Positions 1-8,541 of a DNA stretch of 64,000 bases are shown here, one piece after another. Location of the stretch: NCBI GenBank assembly GCA_963696315.1, contig CAVOJU010000002.1, positions 1 to 64,000 of the forward strand. The letters run 5' to 3'. The notes beneath the pieces were generated by a model. That model was not told where the DNA came from. It worked only from the letters and a program-made list of their open reading frames with translations, and did no database searches. Source of the DNA: CAWKEY01 sp963696315 (GTDB lineage: Bacteria > Pseudomonadota > Gammaproteobacteria > Methylococcales > Methylomonadaceae). A program made the translations under genes and the position numbers. The stretch's first letter is position 1; every line of letters starts with the position of its first letter.

Positions 1-2
1 CG

Positions 3-740
3 GTGTGTAGCCTACCGCTAGCGGATCCAGCCGATAAGGTGGTACGTATCGAAACCGCTCTCGATTGGGAGAAATGGCTGAATCAGCAGGGCATCAAAAC
101 CAAGCGGCATCGGCGAATTATCACCGAAGGCGCTTTAATGGGGGGCCTATTAGCTCAAGGCATTCCCGTTACCCTTAGCATTGTCAGCGATGATGCCGGA
201 CAGTTTAATGTCTTTGACCATGCGTTGTGTTGGATTCATGCCGAACGCATCATCAATCGTCTCATTCCCTCAAATGCTGAGCATGTTAAAGCCGTTGATA
301 ACACACGCGAACAACTCTGGCAGATTTACCGCGATCTGAAAGCCTACAAACTTCAGCCAACGGCAATCCAGGCTGAAGATATCAAATCCCGATTTAAAAC
401 GATGTGCGGCGCCAAAACGGCATACGTAACACTGAATCTTGCTTTACAGCGGATGGGCAACAATCAACACGAATTACTTCGGGTTCTCGACAAACCTTAT
501 TTACCACTCCACAACAACCTGAGCGAACGCGATATTCGGGATTACGTTAAAAAACGAAAAATAAGCGGTAGCACGCGCAGCGAGGCAGGACGAAGATGTC
601 GCGATACCTTTGCCAGCTTAAAAAAGACCTGCCTAAAGCACAAGATTTCATTTTGGCATTATCTTAAGGATAGGTTGTGTGGCGAAAGCAATATTCCACC
701 GTTATCTGATTTGATTCGGGCTGCGGCTACCTGTGGGTAA
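3..740 (+). CDS. IS66-family transposase, C-terminal part (cut by window edge)
   Basis: About 245 residues of a DDE transposase; the 5' part lies outside the window, so the GTG at the first codon is not a real start. I recognise the IS66-type core: SDDAGQF near residue 62 carries one catalytic Asp, and NNLSERDIRDYVKKRK near residue 170 carries the catalytic Glu, followed by the usual GRRCRDTFASLKKTC stretch and a SFWHYLKDR tail. The reading frame is intact to its stop. No accessory IS66 ORFs or right-hand inverted repeat could be identified downstream, where IS110-like scraps begin within 100 bases. Family assignment is confident; activity cannot be judged. Confidence 0.8.
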   Translation: MCSLPLADPADKVVRIETALDWEKWLNQQGIKTKRHRRIITEGALMGGLLAQGIPVTLSIVSDDAGQFNVFDHALCWIHAERIINRLIPSNAEHVKAVDNTREQLWQIYRDLKAYKLQPTAIQAEDIKSRFKTMCGAKTAYVTLNLALQRMGNNQHELLRVLDKPYLPLHNNLSERDIRDYVKKRKISGSTRSEAGRRCRDTFASLKKTCLKHKISFWHYLKDRLCGESNIPPLSDLIRAAATCG

Positions 741-837
741 TGAGAAGTTACGTGGGCGCTTCTTAACTCCAAGTCATTAACTTGAACAGTCTTAAGGGTC
801 TGAGAACCCGCATTTGCAAGGCAGAGAATAACTTATC

Positions 838-981
838 ATGACAGTATTATCTATTCCTGATATTAATGTCGGTGTTGATACCGGAAAAAAACAGCTCAAC
901 ATCTTGTTAGGCTTTTGTGTTCTTTTGAATGCTTGGCATCTTGCTAAACCCAGGCAACATATAGCGGAGACTAGATCATGA
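838..981 (+). pseudogene. IS110-family transposase N-terminal remnant
   Basis: The ORF opens with ATG at 838 behind a purine-rich AAGGCAGAGAA leader. Residues 11-24 read VGVDTGKKQLNILL, the characteristic start of the IS110/DEDD transposase RuvC-like fold with its first catalytic Asp. After about 24 codons the similarity ends and a short unrelated tail runs to a stop at 979-981. A second IS110-like piece lies at 1152-1205. So this is the beginning of a broken IS110 transposase of which only the N-terminus is left. Confidence 0.5.
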
Positions 982-1139
982 AAAAACAACATGTAGTTGT
1001 CATTTTATTGATAGTGACATTAGGTTTGTCTTCGGTCGCCTATGCACAAAGCCCATTGACTGAAGGCCACGTATTCATCGGCGGGGGCGCTGATTTTGTG
1101 AGTGACGGTCGAGTAGACCGGTTTCTTTCGACAAAATAA
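978..1139 (+). CDS. Small secreted protein fragment with signal peptide (53 aa)
   Basis: ATG at 978 starts a 53-residue ORF. It has a textbook Sec signal peptide: MKKQ, a hydrophobic core VVVILLIVTLGLSSV, and a likely cleavage site AYA-QS near residue 22. The mature part is only about 30 residues and ends abruptly with RVDRFLSTK. I do not recognise a family. It sits between two IS110-like scraps and is probably the 5' end of a longer exported protein truncated by rearrangement. Whether it is expressed is unknown. Confidence 0.35.
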   Translation: MKKQHVVVILLIVTLGLSSVAYAQSPLTEGHVFIGGGADFVSDGRVDRFLSTK

Positions 1140-1151
1140 CATCGTACTTGC

Positions 1152-1205
1152 CATGCTTTTCTGGAACGCCTCGCCGCACGCGGCTATTACGTGATTGCAA
1201 ATAGT
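1152..1205 (+). pseudogene. IS110-like transposase internal scrap
   Basis: The frame reads HAFLERLAARGYYVIAN, which resembles the stretch after the LEATGRLE motif in IS110 transposases, where an alpha helix leads to a VxxxNP strand. It is in a different frame from the N-terminal piece at 838 and separated from it by about 240 bases. It runs into the truncated end of a group II intron near 1205-1215. The assignment rests on pattern memory of a short stretch and is tentative. Confidence 0.25.
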
Positions 1206-1239
1206 TTGTGCTTCCCATCAATTGTTACCAAGCCCCTTT

Positions 1240-1275
1240 CAGAACCGTGCTGGCGCTATTTACGCACACGGCTCC
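1240..1275 (-). ncRNA. Group II intron domain V (3' end, truncated in domain VI)
   Basis: Read on the minus strand this is GAGCCGTGTGCG, a GTAA-containing loop, and the partner strand GCACGGTTCTG: the hairpin with the AGC catalytic triad that defines group II intron domain V. It lies 24 bases after the stop of the intron maturase fragment, exactly where domain V belongs. The following AAGGGGCTTGG looks like the first arm of domain VI, but no complementary second arm follows, so the intron seems cut there. Confidence 0.6.
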
Positions 1276-1299
1276 TTATTAAGAACCTTATTCACAGAT

Positions 1300-1713
1300 T
1301 CAGAATAGGTTCACCAAGAGTCGAGGCCTCGGCAGCGGAAAACGCGCTAACAGTTGAGCAAACTTTGCCCAACTACAGCACCTTCTCCGGCCTCGTCGAT
1401 TCAGCCATTTGTGCAGAATGCGCTGCACTTGATAAAAGTACAGGCTTATCCCTCGGCTGTTATCGGTGACGCCATAGTAGCCGTAATGACCCCGCAATTT
1501 GCTGGCGGTCCGTTTCAGTAGTTCGGCGGTAGGCAGATTTCTGTTTTTCTTGAGCCATGCCCGGTAGGCTTTCAACTTGGCCGTCAGGCGTTTGCCGATC
1601 GTCTTCCGCTTCATCCGAAAGCGTTTACCGTCTCGCGTTCGTGAACAGTAATGGGTAAATCCTAGAAAATCAAAGGTCGCCGCCTTCTCTCCGCGCGCTT
1701 TAGCGCGTTTGAC
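1300..1713 (-). pseudogene. ltrA-like: Group II intron reverse transcriptase/maturase, C-terminal fragment
   Basis: On the minus strand the frame is open from the IS21 boundary to a TGA at 1300. It reads FDFLGFTHYCSRTRDGKRF, then KRKTIGKRLTAKLKAY and LRGHYGYYGVTDN, the end of the RT thumb and the maturase (GIIM) domain X of group II intron proteins. The seven RT core blocks, including YADD, are missing because the IS21-family element has inserted or recombined at 1713/1714. The rest of this gene is not found on the far side of the element. Domain V follows in the expected place. Confidence 0.8.
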
Positions 1714-1826
1714 TGCAAAACGGCGTGCAAAACTTTCCAGGGTCCTGGGGAAAAGAGCGTTGAAAAGTTTCCACCCCAGGTTGTTTAATAACCGGCTTTT
1801 TGCCGGAGAAACCTGGAGTGATAATA

Positions 1827-3344
1827 ATGGATGTAATTGCCGAAATCAGACGGCTACATTTTGTTGAGAACAAGACCGTCAGCGCGCTGGCGAAAACGTT
1901 TAAACTTTCCCGCCCGACTATTCGTAAACATCTCAAGACGGTCGAAGAGCCCGTTTATACGAGCCGTAAAGATCAACCCCATCCCAAGTTGGGCGACTAT
2001 CTCAATCAATTAGATGACTGGCTGACAAAAGACGCCGGATTGCCTCGCAAACAAAGACGCACCGCCCAACGGCTATTCGAGTGTTTGCAGATTGAGGGCT
2101 ATCGTGGTGGTTACACCGCGGTGCAACGCCATGTGAAGGACTGGAAACAGACTCGAACTAGCAGCCCGACCATCAAGCAGGCGTTCGTACCATTAGCCTT
2201 TCCACCCGGTGAGACCTGTCAGTTCGACTGGAGTCATGAAACGGCGGTGATTGGCGGGGTAGAACAACTCGTCAAGGTTGCTCATTTTCGCCTGAGCTAT
2301 AGCCGCCAAATGTTCGTCATCGCCTATCCGCGGGAAACCCAGGAAATGGTGTTGGATGCCCATAATCAAGCGTTCGCTTTCTTTGGCGGTGTGCCCAAAC
2401 GTATGGTCTATGACAACCTGAAAACAGTGGTTGATGCCATCTTCGTGGGCAAGGAACGCCGCTTTAACCGGCGCTTTTTAACGCTGGCCAATCACTATTT
2501 ATTCGAGCCGGTGGCCTGTACACCGGAGTCGGGTTGGGAAAAAGGCCAAGTGGAAAATCAGGTGGGTAATATTCGGGAATGGTTATTCACGCCGTTGCCT
2601 CACTGTGCTGACTTTGCCGAGCTTAATGCCTGGCTGACGAGGCGTTGCCAGGAACTAGCAGGGCGTCCCCATCCCGAACAAACTTCACGTAGCAGCGCCG
2701 ACTGCTTTGCTGAAGAGCAGTCTCTGTTGATGCCAATCAGGGCGGTCTTCGATGGCTACGTGGAATCGATGAGACGGGTCAGCTCATTGTGCTTGATCCG
2801 TATTGACCGTAATCGTTACAGCGTACCCGCGCAATGGGCCAATCGTGTGGTGTCGGTGCGGGTGACGGCGGATCATATTCGCATGGTGGCGGATGGCCAG
2901 GTCATTGCTGAGCATGTCCGGCAGTTTGGTCGTGATCAGTTGATTTGTGATCCTTGGCATTATCTACCAGTATTGGAGAAAAAGCCGGGGGCATTGCGAC
3001 ATGGCGCGCCGTTTGTGTCGTGGGATTTACCGGTGGCGATCAAGGTGGTGCGTGATCGACTTCTCAAACAGGATAAAGGCGACCGGGCGTTTGTCGATCT
3101 GTTGCTGATGGCACGTGATTTAGGCGCAACCGGCCTGGATGCCTTGGAAGTGGCCTGTGATCTGACCTTGCAAACCGGTGTCATCAGCGCCGCCATCGTA
3201 CTCAACGAAATGCGTCGTTTGACCGAAATCGCCCAGCCGAAAGCGCTGGTTGATACACCTGCATCAACACCGGTACTCACGCTAGAACCCATGGCCGATT
3301 GCAGCCGTTACGATAGTTTGCGGAGTGCGCGTTATGTCCATTGA
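1827..3344 (+). CDS. istA: IS21-family transposase IstA
   Basis: 505 residues from ATG 1827, chosen because MDVIAEIRRLHF fits the family start and GGAGTG precedes it. Residues 1-45 form a helix-turn-helix (TVSALAKTFKLSRPTIRKHL). The rve integrase core follows around residues 120-260 with FDWSHE (first Asp), VYDNLKTVV (second Asp) and EKGQVENQVG (Glu), giving a complete DDE triad. A C-terminal beta-barrel-like region ends the protein. It overlaps istB by 11 bases, as is normal in IS21 elements, so translation of the two is probably coupled. The gene appears intact. Confidence 0.92.
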   Translation: MDVIAEIRRLHFVENKTVSALAKTFKLSRPTIRKHLKTVEEPVYTSRKDQPHPKLGDYLNQLDDWLTKDAGLPRKQRRTAQRLFECLQIEGYRGGYTAVQRHVKDWKQTRTSSPTIKQAFVPLAFPPGETCQFDWSHETAVIGGVEQLVKVAHFRLSYSRQMFVIAYPRETQEMVLDAHNQAFAFFGGVPKRMVYDNLKTVVDAIFVGKERRFNRRFLTLANHYLFEPVACTPESGWEKGQVENQVGNIREWLFTPLPHCADFAELNAWLTRRCQELAGRPHPEQTSRSSADCFAEEQSLLMPIRAVFDGYVESMRRVSSLCLIRIDRNRYSVPAQWANRVVSVRVTADHIRMVADGQVIAEHVRQFGRDQLICDPWHYLPVLEKKPGALRHGAPFVSWDLPVAIKVVRDRLLKQDKGDRAFVDLLLMARDLGATGLDALEVACDLTLQTGVISAAIVLNEMRRLTEIAQPKALVDTPASTPVLTLEPMADCSRYDSLRSARYVH

Positions 3345-4083
3345 TCGTGTCGCACAACTGAAAACAATGCATCTGTTCGGCATGGCTGCGGCCTGGCACG
3401 AATGGCAAACCGAATACAGTTTTCAGCAAAAGCCGGTGATGCCGGAAGTCTGGTTGGATCGCCTGATCGAAGCGGAACAAGCGGACCGGCAAGCGCGCAG
3501 TTTGAATTACCAACTCAAGGCCGCACGCTTTCCCATGCATCGTGACTTGATGAGCTTTGATTGGCAAGAAACGCCGTTACAGCAGGCCCGAATCGAACAA
3601 CTGTCAACCGCTGGTTTCATGGATCAGGCCTACAACCTCATTTTAGTTGGCGGCACCGGTACCGGAAAAACCCATTTGGCCACCGCCCTGGGGGTTGCTG
3701 CCATACACCAAGGTAAACGGCTGCGCTTCTACAATGCTGTCGATCTCGTCAACCAACTGGATAAAGAAAAACAACAGGGCAAAGCCGGCAATCTGGCCAA
3801 GCAACTGTCAGTCATGGATGCCGTCATCATTGATGAACTCGGTTACTTGCCGTTCCCTACATCTGGGGGTGCCTTGCTGTTCCACCTGATCAGCCATCTG
3901 TATGAGAAAACCTCGTTGATTATCACCACCAATCTTAATTTCGGGGAATGGGTACAGGTTTTCGGCGACGCCAAGATGACTACGGCATTATTAGATCGAA
4001 TCACCCACCACTGCGATATTTTGGAAACTGGCAACGATTCTTATCGGTTTAAACAGCGAAAAAAGGCGGTAGAAAATCAATAA
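3334..4083 (+). CDS. istB: IS21-family ATPase helper IstB
   Basis: 249 residues from ATG 3334 inside the end of istA. This is the AAA+ regulator that assembles on target DNA and stimulates IstA. Walker A is GGTGTGKTHLA near residue 110, Walker B is VIIDELGYLPF near residue 165, sensor I is the ITTN around residue 194, and the C-terminal DRITHHCDI motif is typical of DnaC/IstB ATPases. The length matches the family. It ends 74 bases before the right end of the element. Confidence 0.92.
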   Translation: MSIDRVAQLKTMHLFGMAAAWHEWQTEYSFQQKPVMPEVWLDRLIEAEQADRQARSLNYQLKAARFPMHRDLMSFDWQETPLQQARIEQLSTAGFMDQAYNLILVGGTGTGKTHLATALGVAAIHQGKRLRFYNAVDLVNQLDKEKQQGKAGNLAKQLSVMDAVIIDELGYLPFPTSGGALLFHLISHLYEKTSLIITTNLNFGEWVQVFGDAKMTTALLDRITHHCDILETGNDSYRFKQRKKAVENQ

Positions 4084-4157
4084 CCCTACAAAATAACTGG
4101 AAACTTTTCGACGATCTTTCCGGGGAAATTATGGAAACTTTTCAAAGCCGTTTGACA

Positions 4158-4451
4158 GGTTACGCCTTTTTTCTTCAACTCCAGATGAACATCTGTCCAT
4201 ACCGGCTCCTGGAATTTGCTTGAAGACTGGGCATCCGAGCGGGGATAAAACTTCAGAGCTAAGGTTTGATCATCCCAAGCCTCCGGTAACGGCCAGGTGA
4301 TGTTCAGCTGTTCGGCCCGTTTTAAGATATTTTGAATGCTGCCGACACTGATTTTGGTGCTGGCGCTGATTTTCCGGATGCTTAATCCGGCGCTGTAACT
4401 GAGTCTGAGTACGTCTCTTAGTTTTCGCATTGCTGTTCTCTTCGCTGACAT
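4158..4451 (-). pseudogene. IS408/IS1162-type IstA transposase, N-terminal fragment
   Basis: Minus-strand start ATG at 4451 behind GGAGAAGATA. The product begins MSAKRTAMRKLRDVLRLSY, then GLSIRKISASTKISVGSIQ, a helix-turn-helix of the kind that opens the IS408-like branch of IstA, followed by WPLPEAWDDQTLALKFYP and VHLELKKKGVT. The family sequence stops precisely at codon ACC next to the right end of the IS21 element at 4157; beyond it the frame only reads the element's terminal repeats. About 98 of roughly 500 residues remain. It is a different element from the intact one at 1714-4157. Confidence 0.8.
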
Positions 4452-4511
4452 TATCTTCTCCACAAAAGGTGGCAAGGATAATCTGATTAGATAAACAATG
4501 CGTTAGGCGGG

Positions 4512-4641
4512 ATTCTGGCAACTTGAACAGCTATTCTGGCAAGTTGAACACCGATTCTGGAAAATCCAGAAAAGTGTTCAGCTTCAAACCAGAATCAGTG
4601 TTCAACTTGAATCAGAATAAGTGTTCAGGTTGAGCCAGAAT
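4512..4641. repeat. Facing arrays of IS21/IS408-type terminal repeats
   Basis: Five copies of an 18-24 base unit occur within 130 bases. Two copies (4512-4529, 4533-4550) read ATTCTGGCAASTTGAACA. Three copies (4575-4596, 4599-4618, 4622-4641) read in the opposite sense, TGTTCARSTT then CCAGAATC with small changes. The two groups are separated by a small perfect hairpin, TTCTGGA-AAA-TCCAGAA, at 4556-4572. The first group belongs upstream of the IstA fragment as that element's terminal repeats. The second group faces it and ends in the HEAT-repeat gene, so it may be the end of a second element or copy. Confidence 0.65.
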
Positions 4642-5073
4642 ATGCACTTTGGTCAAAAAGCTACGGCAGCCCTAATCAAGACTTTTCGCAGCGATCCTGA
4701 CGAAAAGGTCCGAGGTTTGGCTCTCGCAGCCTTAGGGGACATCAGGCCTATAAGTAACGATGCAATTCGAGTGTTCCTGGTGGCGGGCACTGACCCTACT
4801 CCTTTAATTAGTTACACTGCTATGATGATTATTCAAGAAGTACTGCCGTCACAAATCTCTCCAGAAGCGGTACCCACCCTCATCGAGGCAATGCGCGATG
4901 CCAACCCAATAACACGCCAACTTGCGATTCGGTCGCTCGCTCCTCTAGGTCCTGCTGCCAAAGAGGCCGTGCCAACTTTGCACGAACTGGCGGACCATGA
5001 CCCTGAACCCGAAGTACGCAACATTGCTAATGAAGCTCTTACGCTGATCGAGCGGCATGGTGTCGGGAGATAA
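4642..5073 (+). pseudogene. HEAT-repeat protein, 5'-truncated
   Basis: 143 residues from ATG 4642, preceded in frame by the IS terminal repeats, so the true N-terminus is lost. The protein is built of about four HEAT/PBS-lyase-like repeats, for example DPDEKVRGLALAALGDI, DANPITRQLAIRSLAPLG and DPEPEVRNIANEALTLI, which form paired alpha helices used for protein binding. No catalytic motif is seen. The neighbouring IS end makes it likely that an insertion or deletion removed the start of a longer HEAT-repeat protein. Any biological role is unknown. Confidence 0.6.
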
Positions 5074-5139
5074 ATATGGCAGTCCGCGAAACTAAACAGG
5101 CAAGGTCAGGCCTGATATTCCAACAATGGTAACCAGTAA

Positions 5140-5177
5140 GGTTAGATTGTGGTTTGCTTCGCTCTCACAATCTAACC
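5140..5177. repeat. Perfect 12-bp inverted repeat (hairpin element)
   Basis: GGTTAGATTGTG (5140-5151) is perfectly complementary to CACAATCTAACC (5166-5177), separated by a 14-base loop. It lies between the convergent HEAT-repeat remnant and the TPR membrane gene. There is no T-run after the stem, so it is more like a REP/small MITE hairpin than a classical terminator. No second copy was noticed in this window. Confidence 0.5.
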
Positions 5178-5250
5178 GTATTCGTTAGGAAGTTGCGGTG
5201 AGCAAAACTTCCCTTTTTCTCACCTTGCTTGGTTGTTAAATCTGGCTCCT

Positions 5251-6189
5251 TTAGTCAGTCGGTGGTTCATTGTGCTTTTCGATCTCCAGAATTTTCTTAA
5301 TCTGGGGTTCTTTTTGGGCGTGTTTAAGCTGGATAGCAATAATACGTTCTTCCAGAGATGCTGCTTCGCTTTCTCGGTTCATCTTATGTAGAAGAGCAGC
5401 GTATTTTTTAATAGGTATTGCTAGATACGGACTATCAGACCCAAAGCCATTTTCTGCGATTGCCAAGTTGCGCTTGAGAAACGGTTCGGCCTTCTCATAT
5501 TGGCCCTGCGCTTCGTACACCTCGGCTAGCTTTTCGAGGCTATCCCTCAATAAGTTATCTTTAATAGAAGGGGTATGAATACTTTTGAGGGTATGCTGTG
5601 AGTTAAAAATTCGCGGGATCAATGAAATGAGCGAGGCTCCTTGCCCGAAATCCTCAGCCGCCTTCAATGCAGCCAAAAAGTGCTTTTCAGCTGCCGGATA
5701 ATCGCGTTCACGGTATGCCAATTCACCAGCATTCATATGTTCATAATGGGCTGCCCTAGTACTGTTGCCGTGGGAGATAAACCACCAATTGAACGTTAAA
5801 TAAACTCCGAATAACAGGATGATACCGATGGTAATCCTGTTTACCACTTTGTTCGTTTGGCTGCCCTTATTGGTTATTGGCTCTGCTCTGTTTTTTGTTA
5901 GAAACCGAATTCCAAGCCAAATGTATAAAAGAGGTGCAACCGCGAACAGTACCAAGCTTATTGGTAATAAAATGAGGCTAACGAGTTCTATTATATTGGC
6001 AAGAAGCCAATGCGCTTCCCAATCTATTAGAGAACTGAACCAAAAAGCAATTATTAGAAAAACGCCAATTAGGATCGCTGTAACTCCAGCGATGATACGA
6101 TAGTTTCGCCCACGCCGTGCCATAATTGGCAAGAAGAGAGGAGAAGAGGCGATTAGCAAAAGGATAAAAATATCAAATGTGTATCCCAT
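5251..6189 (-). CDS. Hypothetical membrane protein with TPR domain
   Basis: 312 residues. The first 100 residues hold three hydrophobic segments (about 5-22, 32-50 and 62-95), and another spans about 120-138, ahead of WWFISHG. The rest is soluble and contains TPR-like repeats: NAGELAYRERDYPAAEKHFLA, then LEKLAEVYEAQGQYEKAEPF and a third helix pair with MNRESEAASLEERI. The topology suggests an inner-membrane protein with a TPR scaffold on one side. I recognise no named family. The gene is isolated on its strand, with a hairpin beyond its 3' end and a 395-base gap upstream. Confidence 0.6.
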   Translation of the reverse strand: MGYTFDIFILLLIASSPLFLPIMARRGRNYRIIAGVTAILIGVFLIIAFWFSSLIDWEAHWLLANIIELVSLILLPISLVLFAVAPLLYIWLGIRFLTKNRAEPITNKGSQTNKVVNRITIGIILLFGVYLTFNWWFISHGNSTRAAHYEHMNAGELAYRERDYPAAEKHFLAALKAAEDFGQGASLISLIPRIFNSQHTLKSIHTPSIKDNLLRDSLEKLAEVYEAQGQYEKAEPFLKRNLAIAENGFGSDSPYLAIPIKKYAALLHKMNRESEAASLEERIIAIQLKHAQKEPQIKKILEIEKHNEPPTD

Positions 6190-6584
6190 AATTCATATAA
6201 TATTTTTGTTTGCCTTACATATTATGGAAAGAATCCTTAATTAGGGGAGGCTAGGTAGAATCTGTATAGAACTGTCGAATCTCTTAAAAACGATCCTTTG
6301 TCGGTGATCGGAAAGGGCGGGTTAACCTAAATAATAACATATGGCATAGCGTACACCCGCCTGCGATTCGGCAAGTAGACAAAATCATATGGCGCGGACC
6401 ATGCCATCGCCCTCCAAAAAATTGCGGCAAGAGAAGCCGAAGACCGAACTGCCGCCAATTTTTTGCCCCCGTTACAAAAAGGGTAGCGTTAATGACAGCA
6501 GCGGGAAACGAATTAGCCGGTTTCGAACCTATATAGCAGACTTCTGCGTCAATTAGCTAACATGAATTTTCCACATTGGCATTT
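6190..6584. other. Intergenic region with a terminator-like hairpin, no clear gene
   Basis: Between the TPR membrane gene and the end of the propeller pseudogene. The longest frame, from ATG near 6389 to a TAG near 6553, gives about 53 basic residues without recognisable similarity and overlaps the hairpin at 6416-6464, so I do not call it a gene. Confidence 0.4.
6416..6464 (-). terminator. Long hairpin flanked by A/T runs, probable terminator
   Basis: AAAAAATTGCGGCA (6416-6429) pairs with TGCCGCCAATTTTTT (6450-6464) with a single bulged base, around a 20-base loop. The stem ends in an A-run on one side and a T-run on the other, so it could terminate transcription from either strand. It is 120 bases beyond the 3' end of the minus-strand DUF4124/propeller gene and upstream of the next minus-strand gene, which fits termination of the former. 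Confidence 0.5.
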
Positions 6585-7387
6585 TTACTTAATTGGCGAC
6601 CATGCAGGATCGCGACCGCCATTACGTGTTAGTTTTTCTACGTTTGAACCATCAGAATCCATCAAATATATCTGGAAATTTCCATCTCTATTTGACGAAA
6701 ATGCAATCTTCCTGCCGTCAGATGACCACGTTGGGCTTGCATCAGCCGCTGAATCATTCGTCAATTTTTTCAAGTTATATCCATCAGAATCCATTACATA
6801 AATGTCAAGATTTCCCTCTCTATCAGATACGAAAGCAATGTTCTTACCATCTCGAGACCAAGCAGGATCCCAGTTTCCTATCTTGTTATCAGTCAGATTT
6901 GTCATAGCAGAACCATCAACGTGCATCTTATATATTTGGGAGTTGCCAGCTTTATCGGAAACAACAATAATGCTTTGTCCATCTGGCGACCAAGTTTCTG
7001 AGATTCCAGTTCTCTTCGATGCAAAAGCTATCTTTCTAGCATCGGGGACCATGTGGGAAATGCGTCGTTTTTCGGCTTAGCAGAAAGATTCATTAAATTT
7101 GAACCATCAATATCCATGACATAAATTCCCATGCTACCGTCTCTATCAGAGGCAAATGCTATTTTCTTCCCATCAGGCGACCACGACGGCCATAAATCAT
7201 TAGCAATGTTGTTTGTTAGTCTTTTCGGATTAGGGTCGTTAACATCGATTAAATATATTTCTCGATTACCGTCTTCAGCAGACTCAAAAACAATTTGCCC
7301 CTGTTTAGATGAGTTAGTCCCCGTCGAATATTCAGCGGATGATTTCGTCTCCTTATTACTACTCCCAACTGATCCAAAAAACGTGTA

Positions 7388-8541
7388 TCTTTAAGTTGCT
7401 GAAATATCAACTTTAAGGAGGAGGCATGATTCGCAGACTACGCCTTCAGCGCCTGGCGCCTCAAGATCAGGAAGCTTGGCAGAAGCAATATTACGGCCAT
7501 CAAAAGCATTGGCAGCGGAGACGGCTTTTGGCACTGAAAGCCATTTGGGATGGGCAGAATCTGTCCGAAGTGTGTCGCGAACACCAAGTCCGTCGGCAGA
7601 CGCTGGTGTATTGGCTCGACAGCTATTTACATGGCGGCTTTGCTAAATTGCTTGAGAGAGCGCCGGTGCAGCGGGAGCAGCGCTTGTCTGCACAGCGCCA
7701 ACGTATCGTGCGCTATATGATGCTGCATAAAACCCCGGCTGATTATGGTATTGACAGCTATCAATGGACGGCAGACCGCATGCGCGCAGTGATTGAGCAA
7801 AAATGGCACGTCACCGTAAGTCGCGCTCGCCTGTATCAATTGTTCGCCCAATGGGGCCTGTCGTTACAAAAAGTGCACCGCGACTATGGCCCTGCCAACG
7901 CCCGGGCACAGGCTGAATTTATCGCCGACTTTAAAAAAACGGCACAGCTCAGTGACGAGGTTGCCTTGATTGCCCTGGATGAATTTGCTGTGCAGAGTGT
8001 GCCGTACACACATTACGCGTGGGCTCAGAAAAATACCAAGCCCAGGATAATGAGTGATGAGCGGCACCGGCAAAAACTGAACGGCTTCCTGACCGTTGAT
8101 GTACAACGCGGAACCACGCGTGTTGACTTTAACGCTAAAAGTACCACTGAAGAAGTCGTCATGATCGTCGTACTCAACGTGTTGCTGTACCTGCAAAAAG
8201 GCTTCAAGCAGTTAACCTTTTTGCTGGATAACGCCAGAATTCACGGCAAGCGAATGGAAACCGGCGTTCATGAGTTACTTGCCGAAATCGGCCGGCAGGT
8301 GGTCCTGCCAGAGTTTAGCCTGAGCTTTTGGCATACGCCCAGTTATTCGCCTCAGCTCAATCCGGCTGAGTATGTGATTCACGAAGTACGGCGAAACGGT
8401 TTATATCATGTACCCTGTACATTAGCCGTGCGCGAAAAGGCTGAGCGCATTCAAACTCAACTGGCACGTAGTTCGCCCATGACCGATTGGCAAATGCGCA
8501 GGCTAATCGACTTTATAGGGCGCTCTAAAGTTGAACGGTTT
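7388..8541 (+). mobile_element. IS630-family insertion element (about 1.15 kb)
   Basis: One transposase ORF fills the element. The right boundary is the TA at 8542-8543, which is also inside the transposase stop codon. The left boundary is either TA 7386-7387, which restores the host reading frame, or TA 7392-7393. Sub-terminal sequences TCAACTTTAAGG (left) and TTCAACTTTAGAG (right, other strand) form an imperfect inverted repeat, but they are not equally far from the ends, so exact termini are uncertain. Insertion into TA fits the IS630/Tc1 superfamily. Confidence 0.7.

Larger units (their letters stand above)
1714..4157 (+). mobile_element. IS21-family insertion sequence (2,444 bp, complete)
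   Basis: The left end starts TGCAAAACGGCGTGCAAAAC and the right end, on the other strand, starts TGTCAAACGGCTTTGAAAAG; these 25-base ends match at most positions. A second internal copy ending GAAAAGTTTCC occurs on each side, and the two TTTCC landmarks are 39 bases apart at both ends. Multiple terminal repeats of this kind are typical of IS21. The boundaries are confirmed by the flanks: a maturase frame is broken at the left and an IstA-like frame at the right. There is no matching target duplication. istA and istB overlap inside. CCTGGGG/CCCCAGG (1744-1780) and CCGGC/GCCGG (1792-1806) hairpins precede istA. Confidence 0.85.
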
